Origin: a virus
Strand: one strand, 5' to 3'
IMG/VR virus record: IMGVR_UViG_3300047388_000268
Location: 1 to 44,600 of that record
Length of the DNA stretch: 44,600 nucleotides
The notes under the pieces are model-generated. The model did no database searches, was not told where the DNA came from, and saw only the letters and a list, made by a program, of their open reading frames with translations. Position numbers and translations under genes: made by a program. Positions 38,443 through 44,600 of the stretch are shown here, piece after piece (the stretch's first letter is position 1; the number at the start of each line of letters is the position of its first letter).

Positions 38443-38502
38443 AAAAAAGCGCGCGCCCGGCTGCTTGGGTTACCGGGGAGGCAGGGGAGCCGGTGCGCGC
38501 GC
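38443..38502 (-). terminator. Terminator after the major capsid gene
   Basis: On the minus strand a GC-rich stem pairs 38488-38502 (14 of 15 bases) with 38449-38462 across a 25-nt loop and is followed by six T (38443-38448). It lies in a 120-bp gap between capsid and portal genes and would limit read-through so capsid mRNA is more abundant. Confidence 0.75.
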
Positions 38503-38546
38503 AGTTCACATCGCCTCGGGATCAGATTACCGAGGCGACGCCCTCG

Positions 38547-39950
38547 TTACGGATGGAAGCCGGTGATTTCCTGCACCGCAGCGACGCGGCGCATGAGCCA
38601 GTAGATGTATCGCTCGGCCCGGATGCCCAGCATGTTCTGCTGCCACAGCGAGATCAGCGGCGTCGGCGGCGTCGCCGGCGCGGTATCGAGCTGCAGCGAG
38701 GCTTCGTTCGACGTGTCGACCGTCACCTGGCCGTCGTCGGCGACCATCAGCTCGGTCTGTTCGAGCAGCGTGATCGACGACGTGACCGGCGTGCCGGCGA
38801 CGGTCGGCACGTTGCCCGACACGAGCACCGGAATGCCCATCAGCATCGGCACCGGCGCAATCGCTCCCGGCTGGCCCGACATGCTCATGCTCGGGAAAGC
38901 GAAGACGTCCTGCGCCGTGCGCAACGCCGCGAGGAACGCGGCCGCGTTGGGATGCATGATCCAGATCGGGTTGCGCATCTGGATATTGGCGGCGGTCATC
39001 GCCAGGACGGCAGCCGCCAGGTCGTTCGTCACCGCGGCGACGGTCGCCCCGCTCGACGGGATGTTCGGCGAGGTGTTGTTGATCGACCCCGGATGCACGC
39101 CGGCCACCGCCGCCACGCTGCCGTCGATGAACTGCTGGTCGATGAACTGCGAGATCGCCGCGATCAGGTCGTCGCGCACCAGCATCTCGGCGCTCGGCAC
39201 CGAGAAGCGGGCGAGCTCCTGGGTGATGACGACGATGACCGCGATCTTCGCCCACGGGATCGTCACCTGGTCGAACGTGAGCTTGCTGACCGGCTTGCTG
39301 AGCCCTTCACCGACCCACCCGGCCGTCGCGCCCGCCGTCTCGCGCGGGATCTTCACGTTGAACGGCACGGTGCGATAGCCGGTGAGCCTGCCGACGATGG
39401 TCGCCGGCCGCAGCAGTTCGATGAACTCGTCCGACATGATGCGGTAGTTGACCAGCGGTGCGGCCCACGTCGGGTCCTGCGTGGTGCCTGCCGCGACGGC
39501 GGCGCGCTGCAGCCATTGGTCGCCCGTCGTCGAGCCGACCGAAACCGCGTGGCGCAGCACGACCCCGACTTCGGGCGTCTCGTTGTCCCAGCGCTTGGCC
39601 AGTTCGACCGCCTGCATCAGGTTGCCCTTTGCCATGGCGAGCGCGCCGACCATGCGCGTGAACGCCTGGCCGGGAAACGGCTTGAAGGCGCGGGCTTGCA
39701 GCCCCGGCGTCGGGTCGAGCGGCGACAGTGCCGGCACGGCGCGCTTGCCAATCATCTTCTCGGCTGCCGTCAGGCGCTCCATCTGGGCGTCGATGTCGTC
39801 GACCTCGCCCTTGTCCTTGTCGAACGCCTTTTGCTCGTCCTCGGTAAACAGCCGCTCTTCGCCGGCCGCCAACTCGGACAGCGCGGTCATGGCGTCGAGG
39901 TGCTTGTTCCTCTTGGCCTGCAGGCTGTCGATCTGTTTTCTAAGCGACAT
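38547..39950 (-). CDS. Major capsid protein (HK97 fold)
   Basis: 467 residues. The first 100 residues (KQIDSLQAKRNKHLDAMTAL, EDEQKAFDKDKGEVDDIDAQ) are a coiled-coil scaffold (delta) domain that the protease removes. The mature part starts near residue 105-125 and has the E-loop and P-domain signatures (YRTVPFNVKIPRETAGATAG, AVIVVITQELARFSVPSAEM). GGGGGA precedes ATG at 39950; an ATG 12 bases upstream is possible. Overlaps the protease gene by 11 bp. Confidence 0.95.
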   Translation of the reverse strand: MSLRKQIDSLQAKRNKHLDAMTALSELAAGEERLFTEDEQKAFDKDKGEVDDIDAQMERLTAAEKMIGKRAVPALSPLDPTPGLQARAFKPFPGQAFTRMVGALAMAKGNLMQAVELAKRWDNETPEVGVVLRHAVSVGSTTGDQWLQRAAVAAGTTQDPTWAAPLVNYRIMSDEFIELLRPATIVGRLTGYRTVPFNVKIPRETAGATAGWVGEGLSKPVSKLTFDQVTIPWAKIAVIVVITQELARFSVPSAEMLVRDDLIAAISQFIDQQFIDGSVAAVAGVHPGSINNTSPNIPSSGATVAAVTNDLAAAVLAMTAANIQMRNPIWIMHPNAAAFLAALRTAQDVFAFPSMSMSGQPGAIAPVPMLMGIPVLVSGNVPTVAGTPVTSSITLLEQTELMVADDGQVTVDTSNEASLQLDTAPATPPTPLISLWQQNMLGIRAERYIYWLMRRVAAVQEITGFHP

Positions 39951-40602
39951 AGGTTCCCCCATGACTGCGCGGCCGCAGCCGCGCGATGGTGAGTGTGTTG
40001 CGCCGCTGCTGAGCGGCGACGCGGGCAGATGCCCTCTCGTCGAAGATCAGCAGTCGGCGTTGCGTCGCTTCACTGAGATGAAGCGCGCGGGCGAGGGCGA
40101 GCGCCTGCGGGTTGGCAGGCACCGGCACCACGCTTAATTCGAGCAATTCCTGTCCGACGAATTCGTAGCCGGTCGGCCACTCCTCATGCTTGGGATCGTC
40201 GGCGGCCCAGATCATGTTGGGCGCTTTGGTCGGCAGGAAGCCGACCGACACCGCGCTCAGGAAGCCGCCCTGCAATGCGCTGTAGACATCGTCGGCGGCT
40301 TCGCTGTCGCCCTCGGGCCGGAATTCGACGTCGGCGACCAGGCGCGTGCCCTCGACGCGGATGTCAGGCACGCGGCCGATGGGCACCGACCTCGAGTCGT
40401 GGCCGAACAGCAGCACCGGGTTGCGCTGGAAGTTGGCGAGGTCCCAGCCGCTGGCGCGGATAATGTCGCCGTAACGGTCGACGCTCTCGTCGCTGGCGAC
40501 GAACGTCATGCCGCGCTTGCTGCTGTTGGCTTCGCTCGTGGCGACCAGCGAGCCGTCGCGCGTGCGGCGCTCGCCGACCTTGGGCGTTTCGCGCTGGTTC
40601 AT
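39940..40602 (-). CDS. Prohead protease (HK97 gp4 family, S78)
   Basis: 220 residues. FVASDESVDRYGDIIRASGW at the N-terminus, catalytic H68 in VLLFGHDS, and the nucleophile Ser in FLSAVSVGF (about 116-119) define the U35/S78 family. Cleaves scaffold during head maturation. ATG overlaps the small upstream gene. Confidence 0.93.
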   Translation of the reverse strand: MNQRETPKVGERRTRDGSLVATSEANSSKRGMTFVASDESVDRYGDIIRASGWDLANFQRNPVLLFGHDSRSVPIGRVPDIRVEGTRLVADVEFRPEGDSEAADDVYSALQGGFLSAVSVGFLPTKAPNMIWAADDPKHEEWPTGYEFVGQELLELSVVPVPANPQALALARALHLSEATQRRLLIFDERASARVAAQQRRNTLTIARLRPRSHGGTYVA

Positions 40603-40757
40603 TTGTCCCTCCGGGCGACCGTGTTGGGCTTGGGCTTGGCGCTCTTGACGGCGGCCGACGTGACCTTGCCCGGCCGCTTCTGGACGCTCGCTGCGGGCAT
40701 GTTCGAGGCGAGGCCGAGGCCCGCGCGCGGCCGGGTGAGGCCGGTCTTGGTCGGCAT
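40599..40757 (-). CDS. Hypothetical basic protein, 52 aa
   Basis: ATG at 40757 with AGGAG seven bases upstream, 10 bases after the terL stop; TGA overlaps the protease start (ATGA). Lys/Arg/Ala-rich (VQKRPGKVTSAAVKSAKPKP). Coupling on both sides and third-position bias support it. Not recognised. Confidence 0.65.
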   Translation of the reverse strand: MPTKTGLTRPRAGLGLASNMPAASVQKRPGKVTSAAVKSAKPKPNTVARRDK

Positions 40758-40767
40758 GTCGCTGCTC

Positions 40768-42456
40768 CTAGATGACGAAGATCGACTGGTCGCCGCCGGT
40801 CATCGACGCGGTGTAGCGGCCGATGGCCATGATGAGCGCGCACATGCCGTCGATGCGGCCGATGCTGTGCTGCTTGTGCGGCATCTCGTTGAAGTTCTTG
40901 TCGCGCTGCACCTTCAGGTTCGACGCCATCACGGTCAGCACCGGATTGTTGCCGTGGTCGAGCTTGCGGCCGGCGAGCAGCGCCTGCAGTTCCTTGGTCG
41001 GCGCGGTGTAGGAGCGCAGGCCCTGTATGAACTCCACCATGTTCACGCCATCGGACGTGAGCTCGCTTGAAAGCTGCGTCGCGTTCCACGGATCGAAGGC
41101 GATGTCCTGCAGGTCGAAGTGCTTGCTGTCGGCCAAAACAGCCGCCTTGATCTCGGCATGATCGATGACATTCCCCGGCGTCACCTCGATCCACCCCTCG
41201 TCAACCCATCGCCGATAGGGCATGCGATCCCGGTCGGCCCTCTCCTCCAGCGTGTCGGCCGGCATCCAGAAGCGCGAGGCGACACGCATGACGCCCGCTT
41301 CGTCCGGCTCGAACAGTTTTACGAACGCCGTGATGTCGATCTTCGACGACAGGTCGAGCCCGCCCCAGCAGCGCGCCCGTTCGAGCTTGTCGGGGTCGAA
41401 GCGGCCGCGGCTGTTCCTCGCCCACGTCGCCATGTCGATGGCGGCCTCGGCCGGCGCCGTGCGCACGTTGAGCCGCAGCCGCTTGAATGCCGAGAGCGCG
41501 CCCGGCGACTTGCCGGCCTTGCGCGCCTGCCGTTCGAGGTCGTCGCGCTTGACGCTGATGCCGAGGTTCGGATTGGCCTTCGCCCAGGCCACCGGGTCGT
41601 CCCAGCGGTCGCCCTTGTCGATGGTGGCGATGAAGGCGAACACGTCGTCGTCCTCGAGCACGCCTTCCAGCACCTTGGTGGCGTAGTCGTTCTCCGATGC
41701 GTAGACGCTCTCGGGACTGTCGTCGCCGGCCGTCGTGATGATCCACAGCAGCGGTTGGCGCCTGGAGCCGAGCGCGGTGTCCATCACGTCGAGCAGCGCG
41801 CGCGTGCGGTGGCGGTGGAGCTCGTCGACCAGCACGCCGTGCGGGTTGAGGCCGTCGAGCGTGCGGTCGTCCGATGACAGCGGCTCGAACTTCGAGTTGG
41901 TGACGTCGACCGAGAGGTTGAGCTTGAAACGGCTCACCACGCGCAGCAGGTCGGGCGACGTCGTTACCATCCGCTTCGCTTCGTCAAAAATAATGCGCGC
42001 CTGGTCGCGCTTGGTGGCGGCGGCGTAGATTTCCGCGCCCTGTTCGCCGTCGCACGTCAGCAGGTCGAGGCCGACGCCCGCGAGCAAGGTGCTCTTGCCG
42101 TTCTTTCGCGGCAGCTCCTGATAGACGTAGCGAAAGCGGCGCGTGCCGTCGCGGCGCTTCCAGCCGAACACCGAGCCAATCACGAAACGCTGCCAGGGGC
42201 TGAGCGACACCGGCTTGCGCGCCCATTCGCCTTTGCTGTGCCGCAAGAAGCGCTCGTAAAACCCGATGCGGTGCTGGGCGACGGCGGGCCGCCATGTCAG
42301 CCCGCGCTTCGGCCCGCGCTTCAGGTCCGTCAGGTGCCGCTTGCAGGCCAGCCGCACCAGCCGGCAGGCGACGACCTCCTTAGCGCATACGGCGCGCGCA
42401 TAGGCCGTCGCGTCGTCAAGCGCAGGCGGCCCAGCAGCCTTACTTTTCCGGGGCAT
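40768..42456 (-). CDS. terL: Terminase large subunit
   Basis: 562 residues. ATPase part: Walker A PRKNGKST (116-123) and Walker B VLVDELH (208-214). Nuclease part: GGLDLSSKIDIT (365-376) with the first metal-binding Asp. The family is the HK97/Terminase_1 (YmfN-like) type, whose relatives usually package from cos sites, although this must be tested. First minus-strand gene after the plus-strand cassette, so it needs a promoter in 42457-42561 or read-through from terS across the cassette. Confidence 0.95.
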   Translation of the reverse strand: MPRKSKAAGPPALDDATAYARAVCAKEVVACRLVRLACKRHLTDLKRGPKRGLTWRPAVAQHRIGFYERFLRHSKGEWARKPVSLSPWQRFVIGSVFGWKRRDGTRRFRYVYQELPRKNGKSTLLAGVGLDLLTCDGEQGAEIYAAATKRDQARIIFDEAKRMVTTSPDLLRVVSRFKLNLSVDVTNSKFEPLSSDDRTLDGLNPHGVLVDELHRHRTRALLDVMDTALGSRRQPLLWIITTAGDDSPESVYASENDYATKVLEGVLEDDDVFAFIATIDKGDRWDDPVAWAKANPNLGISVKRDDLERQARKAGKSPGALSAFKRLRLNVRTAPAEAAIDMATWARNSRGRFDPDKLERARCWGGLDLSSKIDITAFVKLFEPDEAGVMRVASRFWMPADTLEERADRDRMPYRRWVDEGWIEVTPGNVIDHAEIKAAVLADSKHFDLQDIAFDPWNATQLSSELTSDGVNMVEFIQGLRSYTAPTKELQALLAGRKLDHGNNPVLTVMASNLKVQRDKNFNEMPHKQHSIGRIDGMCALIMAIGRYTASMTGGDQSIFVI

Positions 42457-42491
42457 TCAGGGGCCTCCGCAGGGTGCGACAGTCTGGCATA

Positions 42492-42520
42492 TTGGCCCTA
42501 TTTCTATGGCCGACCATATT
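42492..42520 (+). promoter_or_regulatory. Candidate promoter of the five-gene cassette
   Basis: TTGGCC (42492-42497), 17 bp, CATATT (42515-42520), 41 bases before the GTG start. ATATT also occurs at 42489 in the same phase-like repeat with GGCC. It is in the divergent 105-bp gap before terL, unusually A/T-rich for this genome. Confidence 0.5.
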
Positions 42521-42561
42521 AGTAAGACCAGCGGCGAACACCGCCCAGAAGGAGACGATCA

Positions 42562-42819
42562 GTGAAAAGCCCGCTTCCCCCAGTCGCTTACGACCCGACC
42601 GCTTACTACCCTATCACGGTGAGCTTCGGCGCCATGATTGACGACATGATCGAAACGGTCGGCCCCGAGGAAACCTTGAAGATCGCCGGCCGCGCCATCG
42701 GCATCCCGGCCTCAGCCCTCAGCCTCATGCTCGGCCAGATCGTCCACCAAGGCCGCGTGATTAGGGCCGGCGACCGTCGCCGGGTGCGCGCCGCGATCAA
42801 TCAGGCGATGGAAATATGA
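42562..42819 (+). CDS. Cassette gene 1, small helical protein, 85 aa
   Basis: GTG at 42562 with the repeated leader. Residues about 20-85 (GAMIDDMIETVGPEETLKIA, GIPASALSLMLGQIVHQGRV, RRRVRAAINQAMEI) read as a small helical, possibly DNA-binding protein. Not recognised. Overlaps cassette gene 2 by ATGA. Confidence 0.7.
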   Translation: MKSPLPPVAYDPTAYYPITVSFGAMIDDMIETVGPEETLKIAGRAIGIPASALSLMLGQIVHQGRVIRAGDRRRVRAAINQAMEI

Positions 42820-43034
42820 GCCAGAAACTTCTACAGGCCGCCGGCACCGCATTGTGGGGTCCGCAGTATCGCTCGGAAATGGCCCGCCAGCTTGGCCGCA
42901 ATCTGCGGACGGTGATGCGCTGGGACAGCGGCGAGCGCCCGGTGCCCAAGGATGCGTTGGCGCGATTAGCCGACCTTCTGAAAATCCGGGCCGTAGAAAT
43001 TATCGAAGTACGCCGCAAGTTGCGCGGCAAGTAA
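42816..43034 (+). CDS. Cassette gene 2, HTH protein, 72 aa
   Basis: SEMARQLGRNLRTVMRWDSG followed by ERPVPKDALARLADLLKIRA looks like a Cro/YdaS-like helix-turn-helix, and the tail (VRRKLRGK) is basic. May regulate the cassette or the phage switch. ATGA overlap with gene 1 suggests one operon. Confidence 0.72.
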   Translation: MSQKLLQAAGTALWGPQYRSEMARQLGRNLRTVMRWDSGERPVPKDALARLADLLKIRAVEIIEVRRKLRGK

Positions 43035-43046
43035 GGAGACGATCAG

Positions 43047-43118
43047 CCCTTCAGGCCCGCCACCGCAAGGTGCGCGGGCTTAGGGCAGTGGGGGCGCACT
43101 TCCGCCGGCCCGTTATCA
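43047..43118 (+). other. Orphan leader followed by alternative hairpins
   Basis: After the leader copy at 43035-43046 there is no start codon. AGGCCCGC (43053-43060) can pair with GCGGGCTT (43074-43081), and AGGTGCGC (43068-43075) with GCGCACTT (43094-43101). The two stems overlap by two bases and exclude each other. The next gene begins at 43129. Confidence 0.4.
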
Positions 43119-43128
43119 GGAGACGATC

Positions 43129-43353
43129 ATGGCTACCAAGACTGACAAGCCCGCCAAGAAGGCCAAGTCGGCGGCACCGGCTCAGCGCGCCTTCAAGCGC
43201 AACCAGCCAGTCCGCATTCAACACGCCGCCGGCAAATTCGAGACTGGCCGCATTGTGCGCGCGGATCACCAGTTGACCGGCTGGTATATCGTCCGCTTCG
43301 ACATGGACGGGGCGACGCTCTGCGTTGCCGCCACCAGCCTGACGGAGGGCTGA
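43129..43353 (+). CDS. Cassette gene 3, small basic protein, 74 aa
   Basis: Lys/Ala-rich N-terminal tail (TKTDKPAKKAKSAAPAQRAF), then a beta-rich part (QPVRIQHAAGKFETGRIVRA, GWYIVRFDMDGATLCVAA) that resembles a KOW/SH3-like barrel. Preceded by the repeated leader. Not recognised. Confidence 0.72.
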   Translation: MATKTDKPAKKAKSAAPAQRAFKRNQPVRIQHAAGKFETGRIVRADHQLTGWYIVRFDMDGATLCVAATSLTEG

Positions 43354-43404
43354 TCCGCGCAGCCCGCGCCGGTCAATAAATTGTCGGCAAAGGTCAATGG
43401 GCGT

Positions 43405-43438
43405 CAGCCCCGCTCCGGGTAAAACGGACGCGGGGCTG
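43405..43438 (+). other. Long hairpin in the cassette
   Basis: CAGCCCCGC (43405-43413) pairs with GCGGGGCTG (43430-43438), extended inside by TCCG/CGGA across a GGTAAAA loop with one bulge. No T-run follows. It lies in the 133-bp gap before gene 4 and may end or stabilise the upstream transcript. Confidence 0.5.
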
Positions 43439-43486
43439 CTCCCGTGCCGGGGCTCAATCCCGAGACCCCTATTTGGAGACGATCAG

Positions 43487-43711
43487 ATGATGGTGTTGAT
43501 CTTAGTGGGCGCGCTGCTCGCGCTCGTCGTTATTGGCATATTCGCGCCCGCGCGCGCTCGCCGTGCCCGCGAGCAAGCCGGTCGGCAACATGTCGATATG
43601 CTGCGCGCCATGGGCGCTGAACCGCCAAAGGCCGACACCCGCAAATGGTCGAAGGCCGACAAAGCCCGCCTAAGCGCAAAACCTGACCTTGCCATCAAAC
43701 TAGACAACTAG
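43487..43711 (+). CDS. Cassette gene 4, single-TM protein, 74 aa
   Basis: Hydrophobic N-terminal segment VLILVGALLALVVIGIFAP (residues 3-21) then a basic cytoplasmic part (ARARRAREQAGRQ, DTRKWSKADKARL). ATG follows the leader at 43475-43486; a second ATG comes directly after. Membrane location plus the adjacent lipoprotein fits a superinfection-exclusion pair. Confidence 0.75.
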   Translation: MMVLILVGALLALVVIGIFAPARARRAREQAGRQHVDMLRAMGAEPPKADTRKWSKADKARLSAKPDLAIKLDN

Positions 43712-43722
43712 GAGACGATCAG

Positions 43723-44019
43723 ATGAAGTTTTTCCTGTCCGCGCTCGCCTGCGTGCTGGCCGTCCTCGGCGCAGCCGGTTGCGTCACCGTCGATGACGGC
43801 CGTCGCGTAGGGGCTGACGGGTCGCGCGAGGTTTCTGTGATCCTCAATTACCCGAAAGCGACGACGCAGGAGGGCGCCCTGCGAGAGATCGAGGCGCACG
43901 CTGACGCGCGCATGACGGCGACGTGTACTGCGGCGGGACAGGACGCGCCGGTCGTCATGCACCGTGTCTGGATGGCAATCAATTTTCTGATGGTCACTTA
44001 CAGGTGCGGCGCGGCATAG
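43723..44019 (+). CDS. Cassette gene 5, outer-membrane-type lipoprotein, 98 aa
   Basis: MKFFLSALACVLAVLGAAGC is a lipoprotein signal with lipobox LGAAGC (Cys20). The mature part (SVILNYPKATTQEGALREIE, DAPVVMHRVWMAINFLMVTY) is a small mixed domain with two Cys in its second half (TATCTAAG and YRCGAA). Residue 21 after the Cys is Val, which does not match an inner-membrane retention Asp. Phage lipoproteins of this kind often block infection by relatives. The stop is one base from the convergent terS stop. Confidence 0.8.
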   Translation: MKFFLSALACVLAVLGAAGCVTVDDGRRVGADGSREVSVILNYPKATTQEGALREIEAHADARMTATCTAAGQDAPVVMHRVWMAINFLMVTYRCGAA

Positions 44020-44020
44020 C

Positions 44021-44527
44021 CTACTCGTCGAGCTTGTCCGGCTTCTCGGCGAGATATGCGGCGAGCGGCGTGCCGGCGATCTGGCCGGCGCGCCCGGTCC
44101 CAGGCAACGGCTCGCCGCGCCCGATGCTGGCGCGCGATGACGGGCTGAAGCCCATCTCGGCGCCGGCCCGCAACATGATCAGCGCCTGCCTGTTTACCAC
44201 CGGCAGGAATGGATTTTGGATCGCGTTGCCTTCCTTCGTCTTGACCACCTGGCCAAGCTTGCGGACCTCCTGAGCGGCGCGCGCGTGCTCGACGCTGGCC
44301 ACCGTCCACACCACCAGCACCTCGCGGTCGGTTCCTGTCAGCAAGCCCGGCGAGGCGTTCTCAATGGCGTAATTCCACTGCGCGCGCTGCTCGTCGTCGA
44401 ACCACGCGGGCGGTGCCCACAGGATGCCGACGCCCTCGGGCTCGTCAGTCGGCAGCGGTTCCTTCCGCGGGTTGCCGTGCAGCAGCCGCAGATGCGTCGG
44501 TTTCGGCTTCGTGCCTCGCGCTCCCAT
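44021..44527 (-). CDS. terS: Terminase small subunit (P27 family)
   Basis: 168 residues. MGARGTKPKPTHLRLLHGNP is the diagnostic P27 start; PAWFDDEQRAQWNYAIENAS, GTDREVLVVWTVASVEHARA and a C-terminal FSPSSRASIG... segment follow. Recognises the packaging start and guides terL. GGAGG five bases before ATG at 44527, inside the end of methyltransferase 1. The plus-strand cassette separates it from terL, whereas in relatives the two are adjacent. Its first 54 bases are also present at the window start. Confidence 0.93.
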   Translation of the reverse strand: MGARGTKPKPTHLRLLHGNPRKEPLPTDEPEGVGILWAPPAWFDDEQRAQWNYAIENASPGLLTGTDREVLVVWTVASVEHARAAQEVRKLGQVVKTKEGNAIQNPFLPVVNRQALIMLRAGAEMGFSPSSRASIGRGEPLPGTGRAGQIAGTPLAAYLAEKPDKLDE

Positions 44528-44600
44528 CGTCGCCTCCCAATCGCTCGGCGCGCACGTCGACGAAGGAGCGGCCGTCGCCGTCGAGCGTCGCCGCGCCGCC
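44445..44600 (-). CDS. C-terminus of methyltransferase 1 (junction copy)
   Basis: This is the end of the ParB-domain methyltransferase, read from the duplicated window end; the TGA at 44445-44447 closes it after ARQPAEGTAAD. The rest of the gene is at 1-1441. The last 83 bases overlap the start of terS in another frame. Confidence 0.9.
   Translation of the reverse strand, partial: GGAATLDGDGRSFVDVRAERLGGDDGSARHEAETDASAAAARQPAEGTAAD
44474..44600. repeat. Terminal direct repeat, copy 2 (circular closure)
   Basis: Identical to bases 1-127. See copy 1. Confidence 0.95.

Larger units (their letters stand above)
42551..43722 (+). repeat. Repeated leader GGAGACGATCA, five copies
   Basis: Copies begin at 42551, 43035, 43119, 43475 and 43711. 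Four sit immediately before a start codon (GTG 42562, ATG 43129, ATG 43487, ATG 43723) and two of these extend to GGAGACGATCAGATG. The one at 43035 has no start codon after it. GGAG is a normal ribosome site, but identity through ACGATCA goes beyond that need and was not noticed elsewhere in the window. Confidence 0.9.

Noticed and set aside
38349-39992. 547-codon open frame antisense to the major capsid gene
   Set aside because: It mirrors the capsid gene in reverse; GC-rich genomes yield long antisense frames, and its Arg/His-rich product has no domain or ribosome site.
1-44600. Diversity-generating retroelement, CRISPR, IS elements, complete tRNA or rRNA genes
   Set aside because: No reverse transcriptase, template repeat, spacer array, transposase or full tRNA cloverleaf was recognised by reading. 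A tRNA scan would be needed to exclude degenerate tRNAs.

Overview
The window is one complete, circularly closed genome of a temperate tailed phage (siphovirus morphology inferred). Bases 1-127 are repeated exactly as the last 127 bases, so the real molecule is 44,473 bp and the ends join inside a DNA methyltransferase gene. The DNA is GC-rich with strong G/C preference at third codon positions and many GTG/TTG starts in tightly overlapping ATGA/GTGA gene pairs. This, the HK97/lambda-type virion genes and the GapR-like and ParB-methylase proteins suggest an alphaproteobacterial (Rhizobiales-like) host; the host is an inference.

Two long divergent gene blocks leave a control region at about 8,985-9,182, which holds five 10-bp tandem repeats and an inverted repeat. 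Leftward (minus strand) come a HTH protein, a GapR/RMF-like protein, an HNH-helicase fusion, a RuvC-like resolvase, DNA methyltransferase 2, a replication initiator with an apparent iteron origin inside it, small genes, an HNH nuclease, and ParB-domain methyltransferase 1. That block runs through the circle junction into terS (44.5-44.0 kb), then after an interruption into terL, prohead protease, major capsid, portal, connector and tail genes in lambda order (tail terminator, tube, G/T chaperones, tape measure, M, fibres, second M, L, K, I, J). It ends with a fibre, two small membrane proteins, an M15 endolysin, a secreted glycoside hydrolase and two small genes at 17.35 kb, followed by a minus-strand terminator.

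Rightward (plus strand, 9.18-17.23 kb) lies the accessory and lysogeny block: a small membrane protein, a Lar-like zinc ribbon, a coiled-coil protein, RecT annealase, an NrdR-like zinc ribbon, a ribbon-helix-helix protein, an AlpA-like HTH, a tyrosine integrase, a strong terminator, a 300-bp repeat-rich intergenic region, a HTH gene with a 16-C homopolymer, a CxxCC metal-binding protein, a LuxR-type HTH, and small membrane proteins.

The most distinctive element is a plus-strand cassette of five small genes (42,562-44,019) inserted between terS and terL with its own promoter. It encodes a lipoprotein, a membrane protein and small regulators. The leader GGAGACGATCA recurs five times in it. This is a classic position and composition for a lysogenic-conversion or superinfection-exclusion locus (inference).
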